Below are positions 45,737-57,300 of a stretch of 64,000 nucleotides of DNA, in pieces. The notes beneath the pieces are model-generated. The model did no database searches. It saw nothing but the letters and a program-made list of their open reading frames with translations, and had not been told where the DNA came from. Location of the stretch: positions 62,001-126,000 of the forward strand of contig CANTFL010000471.1 in NCBI GenBank assembly GCA_947650285.1, given 5' to 3'. Within the stretch, counting starts at the first letter, position 1. Each line of letters begins with the position of its first letter. Made by a program: the position numbers and the translations under genes. This DNA is from Hyaloperonospora brassicae. Its lineage: Eukaryota; Oomycota; Peronosporomycetes; Peronosporales; Peronosporaceae.

Positions 45737-47250
45737 CCACGGACGAAGATGATGATAAAATGTTACAATACATAACAATTGACGACAAACTATATCACCA
45801 TACTAATCACAACATAACTATACAGCTTCTTTACTTCTTCAGATTACTATTGTGATCTCATCCCATACTCACTTCTCTGACAGTGCGCGTTGGCTACCGA
45901 CTTCTACTCCGCCGTCCTTTGACATGTCATCGATTCATATATTGTGCTGCTTGGTCCAGCGCATGTGTTCACCAGCTTGAACTGGTTGATGACCTGAAGC
46001 AATCTCGTCTTGGTTGCATCACGTGCACGCTACCGCTCACCTGGATCCGTTCACCCGTCTTTTCGGACCCCTTGCGGTACAGCTACTTGTTGCCTCCTCT
46101 CGACTTAGTCTTCTCGCTCGTCTCTCTCGACCACGATGGCACTGCCAGTGATTATACAGATTACAGTACAATACAAGAGATCAAACTACGCGTCATAAGC
46201 GGTACCGGAAGGTCGTGCATCGACGTTTAGATCGCACGAGATAATGTATAGTCGTGCAAGATGACAAGAGAGTGGATAACTCGTCGAGCCATCGATTATT
46301 ACATAGTGACAGTAGTAGACTCTCGTTTGGTGCAGAGCATAGACAGTATGTACCTGCACCGTTGCATGGTGAATACGGTACTGCACTTTTCGGCATCGAC
46401 ATCTTTCATAGCAGTGCGTGTTGCCCGAGGTCTTCGTATCGTCTCCGCAGTCTTTGCGCTGCTATATCCAGTCTACTTGTCTGCACTTGGCGTCGGTACC
46501 GTTCGTTGGTAGCTCAGTCTCGGAGACTCGGCTGATACATATGTTGAATAACGCTGACATGTAGTACATCCCGTGCGAAAGCATTGTTCGTGTCGGTGGT
46601 GCAAGTAGCAAACACGAACGCGCGACGATCTTATCGACAGTCGGCAAAGGCAGCCAGCTGGCTGGTCAGTCGCATGGTGAATGCAGTCAGGAGTTGCGCA
46701 TGTCGAGTTGTTACGATATTACGCATAGTATAGCGCTCAACCATCGTCAAAAATGGGCTGCGGGCGAAGACAGCGTCGACTTTTCCAATGTCATTGTACG
46801 CACTTTGCTGTACGGCAACCATACAGCTTGCCATACACACGGAACCTACCACTGCAACCATCACGCAGTTGCCAGCCAGGCATACGAGTCAGTATCGCTT
46901 GGGCAGATTCGGAATGTGGCAGACAACTGGTCGCGAAACTCGTCAGCACGTTTGCGACTAAGCCGTTCTTCTTCTTTTTTGTATTGCGCAGGTCTTCCTT
47001 GAATGATGCCGACCCAATCTTTCGGTGCAAAAGCAGTCGCTAGACCACATCTTGTTTTGTCGACGAAAACGTTTCGTGTTTTTTCTTCTCCGTACAAAGA
47101 GCAAGAGAGATGCCAGCAAGCACATCGTTCATGGATGGACGGACGCATGTCAAACAGTTGGTACGTATCATTTCTTTGAGCACGTGGTTGTTGACAAATG
47201 ATGTAGCATGCATCTAATGCACCACTGAGTTGGTGTCTACTGCGAGGCGA
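45737..47250. other. Intergenic stretch, no confident gene
   Basis: Only short frames without motifs. Its right end will hold the 3' untranslated region of the protease gene. Confidence 0.45.
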
Positions 47251-49563
47251 TCATCGCTCCATCCGGCCCATGCACTGCCGCTTCGCGTCTTTTGTCTTCC
47301 GCATCAAAGTCTTCTGGAACACATTCTTTCGGCCTTCGTTCGGAAAAAACTCCTTGCGCTTCTTGACACTCTTCACCTTGCCCATATCCAGAGTCTCATC
47401 CCAGTGATCTTGACGACCAGCATTGCGATGCTTCCACTCCTCTTGCTTCAGCGTGTTCAGCACACGGTCGTGCTTTGCGAGCAGCTCGTTGTCAATGACC
47501 TCACATGACACTGCGTCACTACTGCTCGTCGTCTCGGAAGACTCGACGTCCGTGTCCCCAGTCCACCTGTCCACCTCGCGACCAAATAGCGATGCATTGC
47601 GCACACCCACTTTCTTGAGCTGCTGCGTGTCAAACGGCACTCGCGTAGCACCTGATGATGGCACTGAAGTCTTACGAGTGCCAATCGCAGTACCTGAACC
47701 CTGCACCACCTCAGCATCGGCCTTTTCAAGTGGCACTTCCGCCACAGACCGAGTCATCACCAGCCGTGGATATGTTTTCCTCAACACTGACGTGAACCGG
47801 TACAGTCGACCAACATGACTACCAAAGTTGCATGCAAACGATCGCAGCACTTGACGGCTACCTCCGCCAATGGATGAAGGCCCCACCGGCTTTGCTGTGA
47901 CTTTATACGTCACCAACGTCGTATGCCGTTTCGCCTCTTTTGCCGAAACCACAACCAGAGGTTCATCGTCTTTCGTAGCTTCCACCACCTCCTGACTGAC
48001 CGTTGTCTTGAGACTCGCAAGGAAACTGTTCATATCTAGCTCCTTCGCTTTACTTTGCAACGGGGCGGCCACTTTGTCCAGCACCGCTTTTTCTGGTTTT
48101 CGTTTCAACTCGTTTCCAACTTCTGGTTTCAGCGTTCCAACTTTTGGTGTCGCGGGTTCAGCTTGTGGTACCGGGCGCTCAGAAGGGGGCAACACCCGCG
48201 AGTAAAACAACATGTACGCCTTCTGCTGCAGCACCGTGTCGAGACTCACCCACCGCACCGAGTCGTCGTTCATTTCGTACCACTGACCAGACGCTCCTTT
48301 CACGAACGCGTAATAATGGCCACAATCCGTCGAGTAGCCAGCATGGACCAACACGGCATGCAACTCGTACTTGGTGGCCCCCCGACGCTGGTCGTCACTG
48401 TCGGGGCTCACACCCGACGCAATGTCGAGCAAACTCGGAAACTCGATGTGCCGCTTGATTTTTCCACACATCAGGTCAAACCGCTTCAACTGAATGACCA
48501 GTACATTCGGACACGCCGCAATCGTCAGTCCCTTCTCGGCGCAACTGCGTTTCCCACAACTCGAGCATTTCCACGCATTGCAAGTGTCGAGTTTCTCGAC
48601 GGCTGTGAAATGGCGCAGCGCGCCCTGCACACTGTGCACGCCGTTCGACAGTTCAAGCGACAGGTCCAAAAAGTCGTCCACGCGTTCCGACACGTACCCA
48701 CATTTGGCACACTTGAGGGAACTTTTGAGCTTACCGCCAAATATTCGGTGCACAAATGAGGTCGATGCAGCGACGTGTGTCTCACTTTTAATATGCGCTT
48801 TCCGAAGACACGACACCTGCATGGAATCCAACAGCAGGCGGAAAAACTCGTGCGAGTCTTCTTGTCGCCCAATACGGAACCGTTTCGAAATGTGACGAAC
48901 GTTCATGACGAGTTCTTTGGGCTGCAACACGCGCACGGAGGCCGGGCCATGTACGAGCTGCACGAGTCTCGACATAGCACGGACGCTGCAGAACGGGCCG
49001 TTCGAGTGGCTACTGACGTACCCGCTTTTGTACAAAGGGTTGCTGCTGGTCCCCTTCGACGGGTCGTGACCACTAGTGGAAGGGAGACTACCGCCATTGA
49101 AGGACGCAAACACGCGCTTGTCCAATAGAAATTGAGCAAAACACGGCGTGTAGGTCAGACACTGCAACACCGAGTTGAGGTAACACGTGTTGCCGAGATT
49201 CGCCAGCCCCGGTCCGATCTTCTTGGCCTGGTGCCAGACCAGCCCTTTCTCCACGGCCGCCATGTCGGTAAGTTGCAGTACCTCGTTCGTTTTCTTGTTG
49301 TGTTTTTCACAGGCGGTGCTGCTCAATCGGCCAATCACGTGCACGTTCTTGGCCCGAATGAACTCAATGCGACGGTCGGCCACTAACGCAGTGGCCGATT
49401 TGCACTGCGCTTGGAACGGAAGTGCGCCATTGGCTGCGCTCTTCGTGTCGGTTCGGTCCGCCTGTGTACCGCGTTGCGGCCCTTTTGCCGCTGTCGAATC
49501 CCTGAACGTGGCCAATGAGACTGTTGACGCCACTGTCGATGGACGTAGCGGTGCGAGGAGCAT
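47251..49563 (-). CDS. Ubiquitin carboxyl-terminal hydrolase, USP36/UBP-type
   Basis: A deubiquitinase that cleaves ubiquitin isopeptide bonds. From the first ATG (49563) it is 770 residues. The Cys box GLANLGNTCYLNSVLQC has its nucleophile at about residue 127. QEDSHEFFRLLLDSM is the QQD box. Zn ribbon CXXC pairs are at about 285-288 and 332-335. The His box HAGYSTDCGHYYAFVKG (His about 416) is followed by YEMNDDSVRWV. The basic C-terminal tail with WDETLDMGKVKSVKKRKEFFPN resembles nucleolar USP36/42 and suggests action on ribosome-biogenesis factors. The frame stays open to 49749 with no ATG and then closes. The extra 62 codons (VNDLTSAIEKAAGRFPRRLL) look coding, and a TTTTTGCCGACAG acceptor just upstream hints at a missing first exon. 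Confidence 0.92.
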   Translation of the reverse strand: MLLAPLRPSTVASTVSLATFRDSTAAKGPQRGTQADRTDTKSAANGALPFQAQCKSATALVADRRIEFIRAKNVHVIGRLSSTACEKHNKKTNEVLQLTDMAAVEKGLVWHQAKKIGPGLANLGNTCYLNSVLQCLTYTPCFAQFLLDKRVFASFNGGSLPSTSGHDPSKGTSSNPLYKSGYVSSHSNGPFCSVRAMSRLVQLVHGPASVRVLQPKELVMNVRHISKRFRIGRQEDSHEFFRLLLDSMQVSCLRKAHIKSETHVAASTSFVHRIFGGKLKSSLKCAKCGYVSERVDDFLDLSLELSNGVHSVQGALRHFTAVEKLDTCNAWKCSSCGKRSCAEKGLTIAACPNVLVIQLKRFDLMCGKIKRHIEFPSLLDIASGVSPDSDDQRRGATKYELHAVLVHAGYSTDCGHYYAFVKGASGQWYEMNDDSVRWVSLDTVLQQKAYMLFYSRVLPPSERPVPQAEPATPKVGTLKPEVGNELKRKPEKAVLDKVAAPLQSKAKELDMNSFLASLKTTVSQEVVEATKDDEPLVVVSAKEAKRHTTLVTYKVTAKPVGPSSIGGGSRQVLRSFACNFGSHVGRLYRFTSVLRKTYPRLVMTRSVAEVPLEKADAEVVQGSGTAIGTRKTSVPSSGATRVPFDTQQLKKVGVRNASLFGREVDRWTGDTDVESSETTSSSDAVSCEVIDNELLAKHDRVLNTLKQEEWKHRNAGRQDHWDETLDMGKVKSVKKRKEFFPNEGRKNVFQKTLMRKTKDAKRQCMGRMER

Positions 49564-50773
49564 CGCAGCAGCAGTGGCAGCGGGAGAGTGACTGTACGCG
49601 CCTGGGGACTGGTGGCTGGTGGGCAGAAGAGCGCGAGTGGAAGCGGTTGGACCCGTTGGGCAACGCGACGAGAAATTGACCAATAAACGGCGCGGAAACC
49701 GACCCGCAGCTTTTTCGATAGCGCTGGTCAAGTCGTTTACTGTCGGCAAAAAGCACTAGTTGTATCAAGAGAAAAAAGGGTGCCGCCCACTCGACGACCG
49801 TAACAGCGACTCTTTTTGTCAGCAAGCGCTCGCTTTTTGCTCTGATAGAAAAGCAAAGCTGTTGACTTAAATGGTTCTGATTGGCTATCGACGGTACAAA
49901 ACGCAGTATGTAGAAACTGGTTTTCGGAACGGTCAGTCTCAAGAGGTATTGTTCCCTACGCTTCGAACATACTCGCAGCAACTGCAAAATCCATGACGTT
50001 TCTTGCCGAAGAAGAATGCTACAGCAGACTGCAAGAGTCCCGTCTGGTCGTCGACTATGATACAACGGGATACGATTGACTATGCCAAATCAGTAGGGCG
50101 ACGGGGAACTTCATGAACATATCAGCCAAGGTTTTACCCTTGTCCGCTCTTGTATCAGCACTAAAAAACAAGACCTGCGCGTGGTCCAGGGCCCAACCGC
50201 AAACATGTGCGCGCATGTCGGGAAACAGGCTGTCAGTTTAGCTGTATACGCTACTGCAAATGTAGTGACACGCACATCGATGTGCGTTGCTGCGGTTCAC
50301 CGCAATGTGTACAGCATTCACCGGGCGGAACGTGAACAACTTCGAGCTGGACGGTCTTTGCTTGGTTAAGTAGGGAACGAGAGCGTCGTCGCATACAGAA
50401 GATTGCAGCATTCGTGCAGCATAACATGCATGCTTTCGTTTCGAAGGTATTCGCGCAGTCTGCAGAATAGCAACTGGTAGTAGTAGTTACTACCCGAACA
50501 TTTAGCTACGATGCTGATTGGTGGCGTCGTTATAACCGACTTGCTGGCAGTTTCTGCCATGCCCGAACGCAGAAATATCCACAAACGCGAAAGGTGTCGA
50601 CCGCCGCCGAACATCGTGAGCACGAAACGAGCGCCCCAGTCTCCTTTGCGCTTACCTTGATGTGCTATAATGATGACAGCCTTTTCCAGGAGGTAGACTT
50701 GGCTACTCGCTTGCTTCCGATCATGTGGTCGGTCATATGAGTTGCTAGCAGAGCCAGCCAGCGAGAACATACG
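49564..50773. other. 5' region of the protease gene and intergenic stretch
   Basis: On the minus strand GCCAATCAGAACCATTTAAG (49867-49886) combines a CCAAT box with an initiator-like CCATTT and may be the protease promoter. Beyond about 50100 nothing is supportable. Confidence 0.4.
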
Positions 50774-50922
50774 AGAATTGCTGGTAGCATGAGCCTTCGC
50801 AGTAGGCTACAGTTTGGGCTGCAGCGAGTGGGAACACTGCTTCGCAGTAGGCTACCAGCAATTCTGCTCTGGCATAAAGGTCGCATCATGCCATCCGCAA
50901 AGTTGCGACCTTTATGCCAGAG
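50774..50922. repeat. Double hairpin with direct repeats
   Basis: Stem 1: AGAATTGCTGGTAGC (50774-50788) pairs exactly with 50851-50865. Inside and overlapping it, CTTCGCAGTAGGCTAC occurs twice (50795-50810, 50840-50855). Stem 2: CTCTGGCATAAAGGTCGCA (50867-50885) pairs exactly with 50904-50922 around an 18-base loop. Confidence 0.85.
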
Positions 50923-50962
50923 TGAGTGCAACAGGAGGTTCAGTCCAATAAGGGATTAAGTT

Positions 50963-51668
50963 CTACGTTGTCAACCAGTCAATGACGATAACCTCACGTT
51001 GGCAAGCCACCTCGGCAGTGGCGGACCCGTCTCTCGTGTCCAAACTGGCGATCTTCAACGGAGCATGATCATTCCGCCGTACATCTACCGAACACAGAAG
51101 GTGATTGTCGCTTGCTTGAACTTCTATTGCACACTGAAGACCGAACTTGAAACGATACGTGCACATGTGTTTGATGCTGTTGTAGTGATGATAGAGTTCT
51201 ACTCTACATTGACGTAGCTTGGCCACGACACAAGGAATGTCGTGCGTGCTGCTTGTGAAAACACAGTTATCATTGTCGTATCGGTATTTGTACTTGATTG
51301 TCAGAGGCTTGAATGAGGTGGCAGAAGTGATGACAATAGCTTCTAGCTTCGCCACAAGCTAGCGATAATGAGCCCCGATCAAGTGGGCAAAGTTGGCACC
51401 TGTGGCACTGTCATGACGTTATAAGTCCTTCCGTTAGTGGACTGCAAAGTCACTTCTGTCGTGCCTGCACGATTGTTTCTTTTAGGGGCATACGAAGCAC
51501 TACACGTCGAGACAGTACCCGAATCAATCGTGATGGCAGTAACAGCTGACCTTGAGACTCCATCGATTGCAGCAGTACCCGCAAATATAGGGATGCTTTG
51601 GTGCTGTCGAGAATCGGTTTGTCTCCGAACAAGCGAACGTGAACGTCACAATCGCACTTGATCATCAA
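50963..51668 (-). pseudogene. Possible broken gene for an unknown protein
   Basis: Two protein-like stretches in different frames follow each other on the minus strand. The first is VTAITIDSGTVSTCSASYAP with RTYNVMTVPQVPTLP (about 51540-51390). The second is KLEAIVITSATSFKPLTIKYKY, continuing for 130 codons to 50963. A stop and frame change near 51380 separate them. It could be a pseudogene or a spliced gene. Family not recognised. Confidence 0.25.
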
Positions 51669-52030
51669 TGTTGGGCTGGCCTATCACTTGCGCACAACAA
51701 CTTGTGGCAAATGGTACCTGGCAGACAATTTTTGCAAAAAGTTGGAAAGCGGACATCCTGGTTCACAAAGTAAGAGGTGTCCTAGAGCAGAAACTCTATT
51801 ACTCCAGCCCTTAGCTAGAAAACTTCCCTACGACGCTCGATGTGGCAGGAAAGCTTGCAAGTTCTGTCTATGACTTTTGGACTACATGCGATACTTGTTG
51901 TGCTTGTCATGTAAAAATACTGAAACTGAGTCTGCACTAACCGACGAAAGAGACCGAGAGCTAGACCGATTTGTCGCGCTGTGGAGTGACAGGACATTCA
52001 TTGAATTCAGACGTCCAAAGGTGAGGGTAA
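51669..52030. other. Intergenic, no gene seen
   Basis: No supportable feature before the LTR of Gyp-3. Confidence 0.45.
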
Positions 52031-52479
52031 GGTAACGGGGCACGCTTTGTATCAATTCAACACAAGGTTGTGTGCACCCGACGTCACGTACACGTGGCGT
52101 GAGGAAGCGCAGCGAAGTAGGCAGAACTCGAAAGCGCTGTCTAAGGGAAAAGTAGAACTGTATTTAATATAGTTATGTCTCTTGATATACAAATTTTGTC
52201 TTGAGCTAACTAAATTAAACTACAATCTCCTATGTGGGTGTATTGCTCATTACCCATTGCGCGCGTCCAGCAGCGATTGGTGGTTAATCTGGTTGATGTA
52301 CCGTGAACACAACCATCAGGTGGAGCAAGCCATCAAAGAAATATTACCCTCGGGGGTAATATTCCTTGAACCTTACTCCTTACGAGTAATGTCAATCGAA
52401 CGTTATCTATATATACATAATGTTCAAAAATTGATACAAAGATATCGATTGTTTTATGTAACGGGCTCACCCCGTTGCA
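52031..52479 (-). repeat. 3' LTR of Gyp-3, complete type B
   Basis: 449 bp, starting GGTAACGGGGCACGC (first base mutated from T) and ending GGGCTCACCCCGTTGCA. This is the only uninterrupted type B LTR here and the reference for the split one. It shares block order with type A but is longer and differs over most of its length. Confidence 0.85.
52245..52260 (+). promoter_or_regulatory. Initiator-like motif in the 3' LTR facing the antisense ORF
   Basis: GCTCATTACCCATTGC follows the oomycete initiator consensus. It is oriented against gag-pol and toward the opposite-strand ORF, which begins about 310 bp downstream. Confidence 0.4.
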
Positions 52480-52491
52480 TCACCCCCTAAC
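52480..52491 (-). other. Polypurine tract of Gyp-3
   Basis: GTTAGGGGGTGA on the minus strand, abutting the 3' LTR. Confidence 0.65.
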
Positions 52492-52570
52492 TATCAGTCA
52501 CTACAGTGAGTGATTGATTGATTGGTGACAGAGTGACCACCGTTGGTACTCTCTGTGGGAAAGGGAGCAC

Positions 52571-54300
52571 TTGTTGATTCTGCCCAACGCATTCAGCCTT
52601 TCAGCGCATGACGTGTTCGTCCATACGCTGAAGCAACAAGGCCGCCGTAAGGCGGCTGCACGGGTGTATGCAGCCGGAGAACAAGCTGTCCAAGACTCAG
52701 CAGCAGGTGTCAAGTCACCTGCTGCTGCCAGTAAGAAGCCTGCAACTCTCGTAGTTGCAGGAGCACGTGGTCATCCACGAGCTTCTCCTTCACCCGCAGC
52801 TTCGGCTGCGGGAGGTAGTCCCATGGACTAAGATCCCGAAATAGAGGTGGTCTATTCGGGCGAGTCGGAGCCTCCATCCGACTCAAACCGTGCGTAGAGC
52901 CCGACCGTAAGGTTGCTGAACCGACGACTGCTGCGCCTCGCGGCAGTCTCGATAAGGACTTGCGCCATGAGATGTTCGGTTCATCCGACGAGTCTGTGAA
53001 CTCGTCGCCGGTATCGAACTGATCTCGCTCGTATCCGTACGAGGCGAGTGCGATACATGAGGACTTACGTCCTCATGTAAATGTCGATGACTCTTCGCGG
53101 AGTCATCGTAGCCATAGCCGCAGCAAACCTACGTATTGCGGCGATCGTGGTGCTCGCTCTCATGTTGACACCACGCAGAAGGAGCAGGATAGCAACGCGT
53201 TGCGATCTGCTCGTGAGAAAAATCCATGGATGCCTACCTTGAGCAAGTTAAGACAGTGATATGGTTTCTTTACTAGAGGTTGTCGGATCCCACTCCTTGA
53301 CTCGTCAAGGATCCATGGACTTGATCCCAGCGCGAGAAATTATTACGCTGATCATTATTTATACATCGATATCTTTTTCATACATCGATGGTACCACGGT
53401 AATTACAAATGAGACGAATTCTCGATTACATAGGCGTGAAATTCTTTCATCGGCAACATTGAGAATGTTGGCCGTGACACTTGGTTGGAAAAAATTACTA
53501 CAGCTCGCAATAAGTTTGAACACAAGTCCATAATCGGTGCTCGGTTGAAATTGCACCAATTGTCTCGAGAGGCAGGTTTACCTTACCATCCGTGGGGAGA
53601 GAAATTTCAGAATTGTATTGAAAACTCTGTTCGCGACTCTAGGGAGTCCTTCCTCCATAATCAACCCTACTATATGGCGCGTATCTATCTCTTGATGTAC
53701 GAAGAGATTGAGAATTTACAATCCCTTTACAAACGCGCCGGGAGTTCATTCGACGATGGTCCTCCTCCAAAGTGTGGAGCATATCGTACTGCTCGACGAG
53801 ACCGGGCGAATCCCTCATCATCTGGGAGCGGGGCTCCCAGCTGTTCCACGAGAGTGGATACCCCCGCTACTGGACGAGGTAACTCGTCCTTGATCCTAAT
53901 CGTCACGCTGGGTCAAGATACGCTCCGCAAGGAATCGTTGACGATCGTGTGAGTCCACCAAGGGATATGAAGGAGGAGGAATAACCTTCTTTATGTCGTT
54001 TGAATCACCATCTCGACCAATACGAGATGGATCGCGCAATTGGTCGATTGAGCAAGTATTTGGATCACGAGCGGGACATGCGCTATGCTCTGAACAATGT
54101 GTGCGACAACACCGCAAGGATCGGAAGGCTGGTCGGGCGAAGAATCATGCCGATTACGCCCTCGACCAACTTCAGGTTGAGCGCGATGTCCGTTCCCTCG
54201 TTAAAAAGCTGGGGAAAGCTCGTAGAGATATATCTAAACTGCGTTGAGAGGTCGTTTCGTAAAGCGTCCAGACTGATCTTCTGGAGCTCGAGCGCATGAA
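52571..54300 (+). pseudogene. Opposite-strand ORF of Gyp-3, partly open
   Basis: Homologue of the antisense ORF in Gyp-2. The first open piece (52571-52831, 86 codons) is Ala-rich and ends at a stop. It is followed in the same frame by DPEIEVVYSGESEPPSDS, matching DPDIEVIYSGES of Gyp-2. The middle keeps HGLDPSARNYYADHYLYIDI. The piece 53485-53952 is open for 155 codons with FEHKSIIGARLKLHQLSREA, WGEKFQNCIENSVRDSRESF and EIENLQSLYKRAG, each aligning with Gyp-2. The coiled-coil end (LDQLQVERDVRSLVKKLGKA) is at 53993-54247. Several stops break it. Function unknown. Confidence 0.6.
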
Positions 54301-57300
54301 CCTAATGGAAGTTCTTGAATGTGGGGTATCTTCATCGTCGGAAGAGGTCTCGCACTGACAGTACGAGCGGAGACGCCCCATATACAACGTACGATGCGTG
54401 CGCATCGTAAGTGGCATCTCGATCGTGTATGCGTTGCCTTTCGGCGCAGCACACGAAAGGGGCCTATGTACTTTGGAAGTAGTTTGCTGCTGCCCACATT
54501 AGTTACTACATGTCTGGGTAAGTTTACCGCAGTTGGTAGGACTAAGTTGCATTCAATAAATGAAAGAATATTCGGTCTTCCATTCTTGTCAGCGTTCCGG
54601 TTCTGCTGGTCCACTGCGTAAGCGATGGAACCTGCACGAAATGAAATAATTCTTCTGCTGACGAGATCTTGTTTTGTCCAGTTCGCCTTGTGCAAACTGC
54701 AGAAGGAGTCCCTTTCTCTTTCTGTTCATCAGCGAGGGTGTCATCATCCTTGTTGAAGTAGTCGTTGGCGGTGCTGAAAACACCATCATCGTCATCGTCA
54801 TCTGACTCAATAATAGTGCATCGCTATTATTGAGGTGATCTTCTTGATCGATGTCGACTTGATCGACATCGGCATCATACGTGACGACGTTAGCGCCGAC
54901 ACGTGACAAGGAAGAGCCAGACCGGTTTGTGATCGAGCGAGTACCTCCCCCTCCAAACCAAGAGTCAAACTCTAACAGGGAGGGCAGACGTGGATGAAGT
55001 AAGATATTTACGGAGAACGGTGTGTGCTATGTCGAGGCATGCCCCGAATTATTGATGGCGAATTCCACCAGAGGTAGGAATTCGCTCCAACTAGAGAACG
55101 AGGGGACGTACCGCGAAGGGTCTCTTCGAAGACGCGGTTGGCACGTTCAGTCTTATCATCTGTTTCTGGATGGTCAGATGTTGACATATTTAGCCGCGTT
55201 TTGAGTGATCGGGACACGGAATGCCAAACCTCCGCCGGGAACCGAGAGTCCCGGTCGGATACGAGTTTACGCGGTAACCCGTGATGTCGAAATATTGTGT
55301 CGATGAAGACACGCGCACATCCGTGAGCGTTGATCGACTCTGGAACTGCAGCAAGATGAATCATCTTGCTGAAACGGCCAACAAACACGAGAATACCATT
55401 ATTCTTGTGAGAATCTTCGGGGAACCCGAAGACCATGTCCATTGAAACGGACTGTCAGCACCCTGTCGGAACTGGTAGAAGCTGTAATGGTGCCCGGGAA
55501 GAAGGAATAGATTTTACGCGTTGACAAAGCTTGCAAGCACGAATCTACTTTCGCACAAACTGATAGTGGCGGGGCCAGTAAAAGTCACGACTTACCGTAG
55601 GGTAGGTCTTTTCCCTACCACGATGTTCGCCTGAGGGTGCATCGTGACCTTCGAACATGATGCGTGAACGCAAATCATCATGATCGACAGCGACGACACG
55701 AGGTGTATCGTCGGCAACTGCGCTGTAGTACAGCAGGCCATTGAGAGTTGTATACCGATCTAACGAGGAATGGTATAGAGACGGCTAATCCGACAAGAAT
55801 TTCCGGGATGGGTACGCAAGGTGACCCATCAAGTGAAGGATAATCATATCCCCTGCGTATGCCTTCCGCACGTCATCGAGTAAAGGCGATGATGGCACAC
55901 TGACTGACAGTGCCGCAACAGTGGGCAAGGCCTCACTGTTGGCGCGTGTTGTCGGCTTGAAATCGGGCAACGTGATAGCGCATCAGCGACGACGTTGAGT
56001 CGTCCTGGTTTATACTCCACGGAGAAGTTGTAACCCGCGAAGAAAGACAGCCACCTCGCCATTCTTTGCGATAGGTGTGAATTGATTACGGCCGTGCGTA
56101 GTGACGCATGACCCGTATATACGATGGACGGTCTATCTCCGAGGAGATAGACGCGGAACTTGTCCAGTGCGTACTTCATGGCAAGGCGTTCCTTGTCATG
56201 CACTTGGAAATTGCGTTCAGCTGCTTTAAGCTGACGCGATTGATAACAGATGACGCGCTCTGCGCCATCTGTTATCAAATTGCATCAACGCGCAGCCGAT
56301 CGCAGAATAGCTGGCGTCACAGACCACATGGAATGGTCCTGATCTACAATCGACAGTATCGGCGATTGCGTCGAGATTTGCTTGATACCTTCAAAGGAAC
56401 ACTGGCACTCAGCGTTCCATGACCACTTGACATTTTTCTTGAGCAGACAAGAAAGATGAACAGTCATCTCGGCGTAGTTGCGCGAGTACTTGTGCAAGTA
56501 CGCCGCAAGACCAAGGAACTTCCTAAGTCCCTTGACATCGACTGGCACTGGCCAGTCGGTGATCGCCTTGATCTTTTCGGGATCAGGGCGTACGCCGTGT
56601 TTACCCACGATGCACCCAAGAAGTGGTATTTCGCTAGCCGCGAAGATACACTTCTTGAGATTAGTGCTTGCGCATAAGTTAAAGAACCGGCAAAACTGAG
56701 TTCTGTAAACTTCCACGTCGGTTTTATGTCTATAGCCCGGCTATGGACGAACAAATCGTCAAAGTAACATGGTGAAAAATCCCGCACCGGTCTCAACAGA
56801 TTGTAACACATCTGTTGAAAGTATCAGGGGCATTAATCAGCCCCTGTGGCATCAATAGCCACTCCCACAGCATACCGCTGGGGGTGCTCACTGCTGTGTA
56901 CGGGATGTCCCGTTCATGCACAAGGATCTGATAGAATCCATCCATCGGATCAATGACCGAGAAGATGATGCTCTTAGACATACCATCCATGATTACGTCC
57001 TTCCTCGGTATCGTCGTCTGAGCCGGTACCGTTGCAGCATTTAACTTGCTGAATGAGTGCACTGTTCGCCATCCATCCTCCTGTGGTCTTTGAAACACAG
57101 AAGGTCGGAGAGCTGTGAGGGGATGTTGATTCCCTCACATGGCCCGCTGCTAAGCGATCGGCAGCTATTGTCGATCGCTAGTACTTTTTCACGAGGCAGT
57201 GTCCACTGCTTCATGACACAGTACTTCGAGCCCGGTTTGAGCTCGATCTCGTGTCGAGTGCCTTTGTCCTTAGGCAACTCGCAAGGTACGGATTCCGGAA

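Noticed and set aside
48055..48759. 234-codon plus-strand frame opposite the ubiquitin protease
   Set aside because: Shadow of the protease gene, with no independent evidence.
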